NCBI RefSeq assembly: GCF_028290625.1
Contig: NZ_JAQGJM010000031.1
Location: forward strand, 1-64,000
Origin: Devosia sp.
Lineage (GTDB): Bacteria > Pseudomonadota > Alphaproteobacteria > Rhizobiales > Devosiaceae
Direction: 5' to 3'
Length of the DNA: 64,000 nucleotides
The position numbers and the translations under genes are program-made. The notes under the pieces are model-generated. The model saw only the letters and a list, made by a program, of their open reading frames with translations. It was not told the origin of the DNA and did no database searches. How positions within the stretch are numbered: the first letter of the stretch is position 1; each line of letters opens with the position of its first letter. Below are positions 62,022 through 64,000 of the stretch, piece after piece.

Positions 62022-63062
62022 TCATGCGAGACCGTTTGCCTTCAGACGCTCGAGGACGCGGCTGATGCGGATGCCTTCGTTCTTGGAGACCGGGGGCAAC
62101 CCAGCAACCTCGACTGGTCGGCCTCCGGCGTGGTGGAGGCCGATGAGGCCGCCGTCGGCGTCGAGGACCGGCGACCCCGAGGATCCCGGCTCGGTATCGG
62201 TGATGTACTTGACCCGCGCCTCGTCCACATCGCTGATGGTGTTGCGGACGAAGCCAAGGCGCCGCTGCTGACCGGCCGGGTGCTGCAGGATGTAGGCGGC
62301 GTCTCCGACTTTGGGCACCGTGGCCGCGCTTAGCGATAGCACGGGCCAATTCTTGTCCATGCCGGGGATCGCGATCACCGCCCAGTCGTCGTCCTCCTCG
62401 CCCTTGATGGTGCCGACGTCGCCGTTGATCGAAATCACAGCGAGACTTGCGCCACTGGCGTCGACGTCGAACCCGAAATCGGCATGGACCTCGGCCGCGA
62501 TCTGCGACTTGGGCCACAGCACATGGTGGTTGGTGAGGACCTTGTCGTCGCCGATCCGGAAGCCCGTACCGAAGAAGCTGCCCGCCAGATTCTTGACGCG
62601 CAGCAGACAGATCGCGGGGGCCAGTTCCGACATCCTGGTCAGGGTCGCGATCAGGCCGGGAATCTTGCCCGTGGGCATCGTCAGGTCGTCATGGAACAGC
62701 AGCGCTTCGGGTTCGGTGACGCTGTCGTTGAACTTCGGGTTCGACCCTACCGCCGCGTCAACGGGCGCCGGCTCATCGGCGAGCAGCGACTCGAGGAAGC
62801 TCGTCTTGGGGTTGTTTGGGAACCGCTCGCGGGTGACCTCGACAGCGTTCCGAACCTGTCCAGCCGCGGCGAGTTTTTCGAGCAGCACGAACCAGAGGTT
62901 GAGTGGGCTCTGCCCCGGCTCTATGGCCAAGGGATCCACGTCCAGAGGCGCAACCAGGGCGAGCGCTTCGCGCTCGGTCCGGTAGAGCCCGGCCATGACG
63001 CGCGCAAGCTCTTGGGCGGGGAGCTTGCCGATGGGGAATGGGAACTCGTCTACAATGGCCAT
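62022..63062 (-). CDS. Trypsin-like serine protease with N-terminal effector-associated domain
   Basis: 346 residues. Residues about 10-90 are a small helical domain (AQELARVMAGLYRTEREALA, LNLWFVLLEKLAAAGQVRNA) resembling effector-associated domain 1 (EAD1), an adaptor that recruits effectors to STAND-type sensors. The C-terminal part is a trypsin fold with His180 in VLTNHHVL, Asp226 in DDDWAVI and Ser295 in EPGSSGSPVLD. No signal peptide, so it would act inside the cell. GAGGA precedes the ATG. It is 27 nt downstream of the WD40 gene, likely an operon. Confidence 0.85.
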   Translation of the reverse strand: MAIVDEFPFPIGKLPAQELARVMAGLYRTEREALALVAPLDVDPLAIEPGQSPLNLWFVLLEKLAAAGQVRNAVEVTRERFPNNPKTSFLESLLADEPAPVDAAVGSNPKFNDSVTEPEALLFHDDLTMPTGKIPGLIATLTRMSELAPAICLLRVKNLAGSFFGTGFRIGDDKVLTNHHVLWPKSQIAAEVHADFGFDVDASGASLAVISINGDVGTIKGEEDDDWAVIAIPGMDKNWPVLSLSAATVPKVGDAAYILQHPAGQQRRLGFVRNTISDVDEARVKYITDTEPGSSGSPVLDADGGLIGLHHAGGRPVEVAGLPPVSKNEGIRISRVLERLKANGLA

Positions 63063-63089
63063 GCGATCCTCGCTGTGTTTCGATCTCGT

Positions 63090-64000
63090 TCATTCCGCTG
63101 CCGCTGCGGCGACCACGGACGTGTCGTCACTGATCCAGACTTCGATCGTCCCCGGCTTGATGATGGTCGTTTGCACACGGGTGACATTGCGTCCCATCGC
63201 CACCAAGTCGTCTGCGAGCGTCCCCGCGGTAATGGCGTCTTCGGGATTGTGGCGCACCTCGTTGACGCCGGCCGCCTCACTCGGGCGTTCTTCCTCGCCC
63301 GGGATGGACCAGCCGAGCTTTTGCAGCTCGGCGCTCCAGGCCTGGGCCGTTTCGCGCGACATGCCGGCGAACTGGAAAAACAGCTGGACGCCCGGCCTGG
63401 TGCTCGCATCGAGATAGCGGGTCTCGAGCCGGAATGTGCCGGTGGTGGAGGCAAGGTCCGCGAAGGGCAGCCCGGAGATGCCCCGAATGCGGGTGAGGTC
63501 GGTGATGCGGAGGCGCCCATCGAGATCGGCCGAGGCGAGAAGCGTGCCGTCGGGGGAGACCGCGAGCTTGTTCACGAGATTGCCGTGGCCGTGGATCTGG
63601 GTGAGATCGTCGGTCGCGATGTCGATGAGAGAGATGACGCCGGACGCATCCGCGGCAACCACGGTGTTGCCATCGGGAAAGAGCTCTGCGGCGGTCGCAA
63701 CGAGACCGGACGCGATAGGGACGAGCGTCACCCGGCCTTCGTTGGGATCGGTGAGATCAGCGACATGAAGTGCGCCGCCTGGTTCGCGCAGCAGAAGCCG
63801 CGAGCCATCGGCGGAGATACGAAGGCCGTCCTGGGCAACCGGCGGCGGCGGGACGATGTCGTCGGGGTTGTCCTGCGGGCCCTCGATGAGGAGATCGACG
63901 GTTCCGTTGTCCTCAGTAGCAAGGACGGTGCCATGCGCGGAGAGGCGTGCATTGCCGACAAGATCGGCTCTTATCGGGGATTCCCTCAGCGTCTCGACCT
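63090..64000 (-). CDS. WD40-repeat protein, C-terminal part (cut by window edge)
   Basis: The frame is open from the right edge for 303 codons. Beta-propeller repeats are visible: LVGNARLSAHGTVLATEDNG, DGLRISADGSRLLLREPGG, VATAAELFPDGNTVVAADAS, VNKLAVSPDGTLLASADLDG. A C-terminal domain of about 110 residues follows (FFQFAGMSRETAQAWSAELQ, RHNPEDAITAGTLADDL, PGTIEVWISD), with a LytR-C/SPOR-like look. WD40 proteins beside effector-associated proteases usually provide the sensor; an N-terminal STAND or EAD domain may lie beyond the edge. Confidence 0.8.
   Translation of the reverse strand, partial: VETLRESPIRADLVGNARLSAHGTVLATEDNGTVDLLIEGPQDNPDDIVPPPPVAQDGLRISADGSRLLLREPGGALHVADLTDPNEGRVTLVPIASGLVATAAELFPDGNTVVAADASGVISLIDIATDDLTQIHGHGNLVNKLAVSPDGTLLASADLDGRLRITDLTRIRGISGLPFADLASTTGTFRLETRYLDASTRPGVQLFFQFAGMSRETAQAWSAELQKLGWSIPGEEERPSEAAGVNEVRHNPEDAITAGTLADDLVAMGRNVTRVQTTIIKPGTIEVWISDDTSVVAAAAAE

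Larger units (their letters stand above)
47749..64000. mobile_element. Genomic island integrated at tRNA-Thr (left part)
   Basis: Begins at the 3' end of tRNA-Thr with a tyrosine-recombinase gene, and continues to the right edge with genes foreign to the flanking chromosome (CHAT, STAND, subtilase, effector-associated trypsin, peptidoglycan hydrolases), more AT-ending codons in the left part and several frameshifted genes. A repeat of the tRNA 3' end marking the far boundary was not found by eye in the window, so the island is longer than what is visible or its right end has decayed. Confidence 0.65.

Noticed and set aside
47674..64000. Right-hand attachment repeat of tRNA-Thr inside the window
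   Set aside because: I looked for CAGTTCAATCCTGTCC and GGCAGCACCA downstream and did not find a convincing copy by eye.
1..64000. CRISPR arrays
   Set aside because: No regularly spaced direct repeats of 25-40 nt and no cas-like proteins were seen; the repeats present are palindromic REP types or short operators.

Overview
The window is high-GC DNA from an alphaproteobacterium of the order Hyphomicrobiales, most likely Devosiaceae or a close relative. I infer this from the murA / DUF2948 / hisD / UPF0262 / LMW-phosphatase / maf / yacG / tRNA-Phe gene order, the cysteine-poor Tdh of the kbl-tdh pair, and palindromic repeats of the rhizobial REP type. Names come from reading motifs, not from searches. 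Positions 1 to about 47.67 kb are ordinary chromosome with nearly intact genes. From the tRNA-Thr gene at 47,674 rightwards the sequence is a genomic island with an integrase, unfamiliar proteases and several broken reading frames.

Chromosomal part. The left edge has an ABC-ATPase tail, a secreted nuclease-like protein and a pentapeptide-repeat protein. A minus-strand periplasmic oxidation module follows (1.7-6.6 kb): PQQ alcohol dehydrogenase, two cytochromes c, a secreted partner protein and a LysR regulator with a near-perfect 24-bp palindrome at its start. Next come an ExbB/ExbD-like proton-channel triad (6.8-8.8 kb), a glycerol-kinase relative with altered catalytic loops (9.9-11.4 kb), kbl-tdh threonine catabolism with a divergent XRE-cupin regulator, and a Tet(M)-type ribosomal protection protein preceded by an overlapping leader ORF. 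Regulators and housekeeping enzymes (HugZ-like, MYG1, NudC) fill 18-23.9 kb.

The clearest biological system is at 23.9-29.6 kb: an FGD-like F420-dependent oxidoreductase, cofE (F420-0:L-glutamate ligase), a three-gene ABC importer resembling the proposed F420-0 importer described from Actinobacteria, and a second F420-type LLM oxidoreductase. The genes overlap or nearly touch, and the same 18-bp palindrome lies before the first and the last gene. This looks like coenzyme F420 salvage in an alphaproteobacterium: import the tail-less cofactor, add glutamates, use it. After it come a Tyr phosphatase, an inositol-monophosphatase-family enzyme, a binding-protein-dependent ABC importer translationally coupled to a glycerophosphodiesterase, a 1010-aa BTAD/STAND regulator, and the hisD-maf block interrupted by 1 kb of palindromic and direct repeats.

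Island (47.7 kb to the right edge). A frameshifted tyrosine recombinase sits directly behind tRNA-Thr. Then come a CHAT (caspase-like) protein and a STAND ATPase with TPR-like repeats that look like one split gene; a minus-strand operon encoding a lytic-transglycosylase/M15 peptidoglycan hydrolase, a three-span membrane protein, a cytoplasmic-looking subtilase and a small I9-like protein; a divergent operon with an unknown protein and a broken NlpC/P60 gene; a decayed 5TMR-LYT receptor; and an effector-associated-domain trypsin behind a WD40 protein that runs off the right edge. This protease-rich set is the best candidate for an undescribed conflict or programmed-response system, although decay of several genes is evident.
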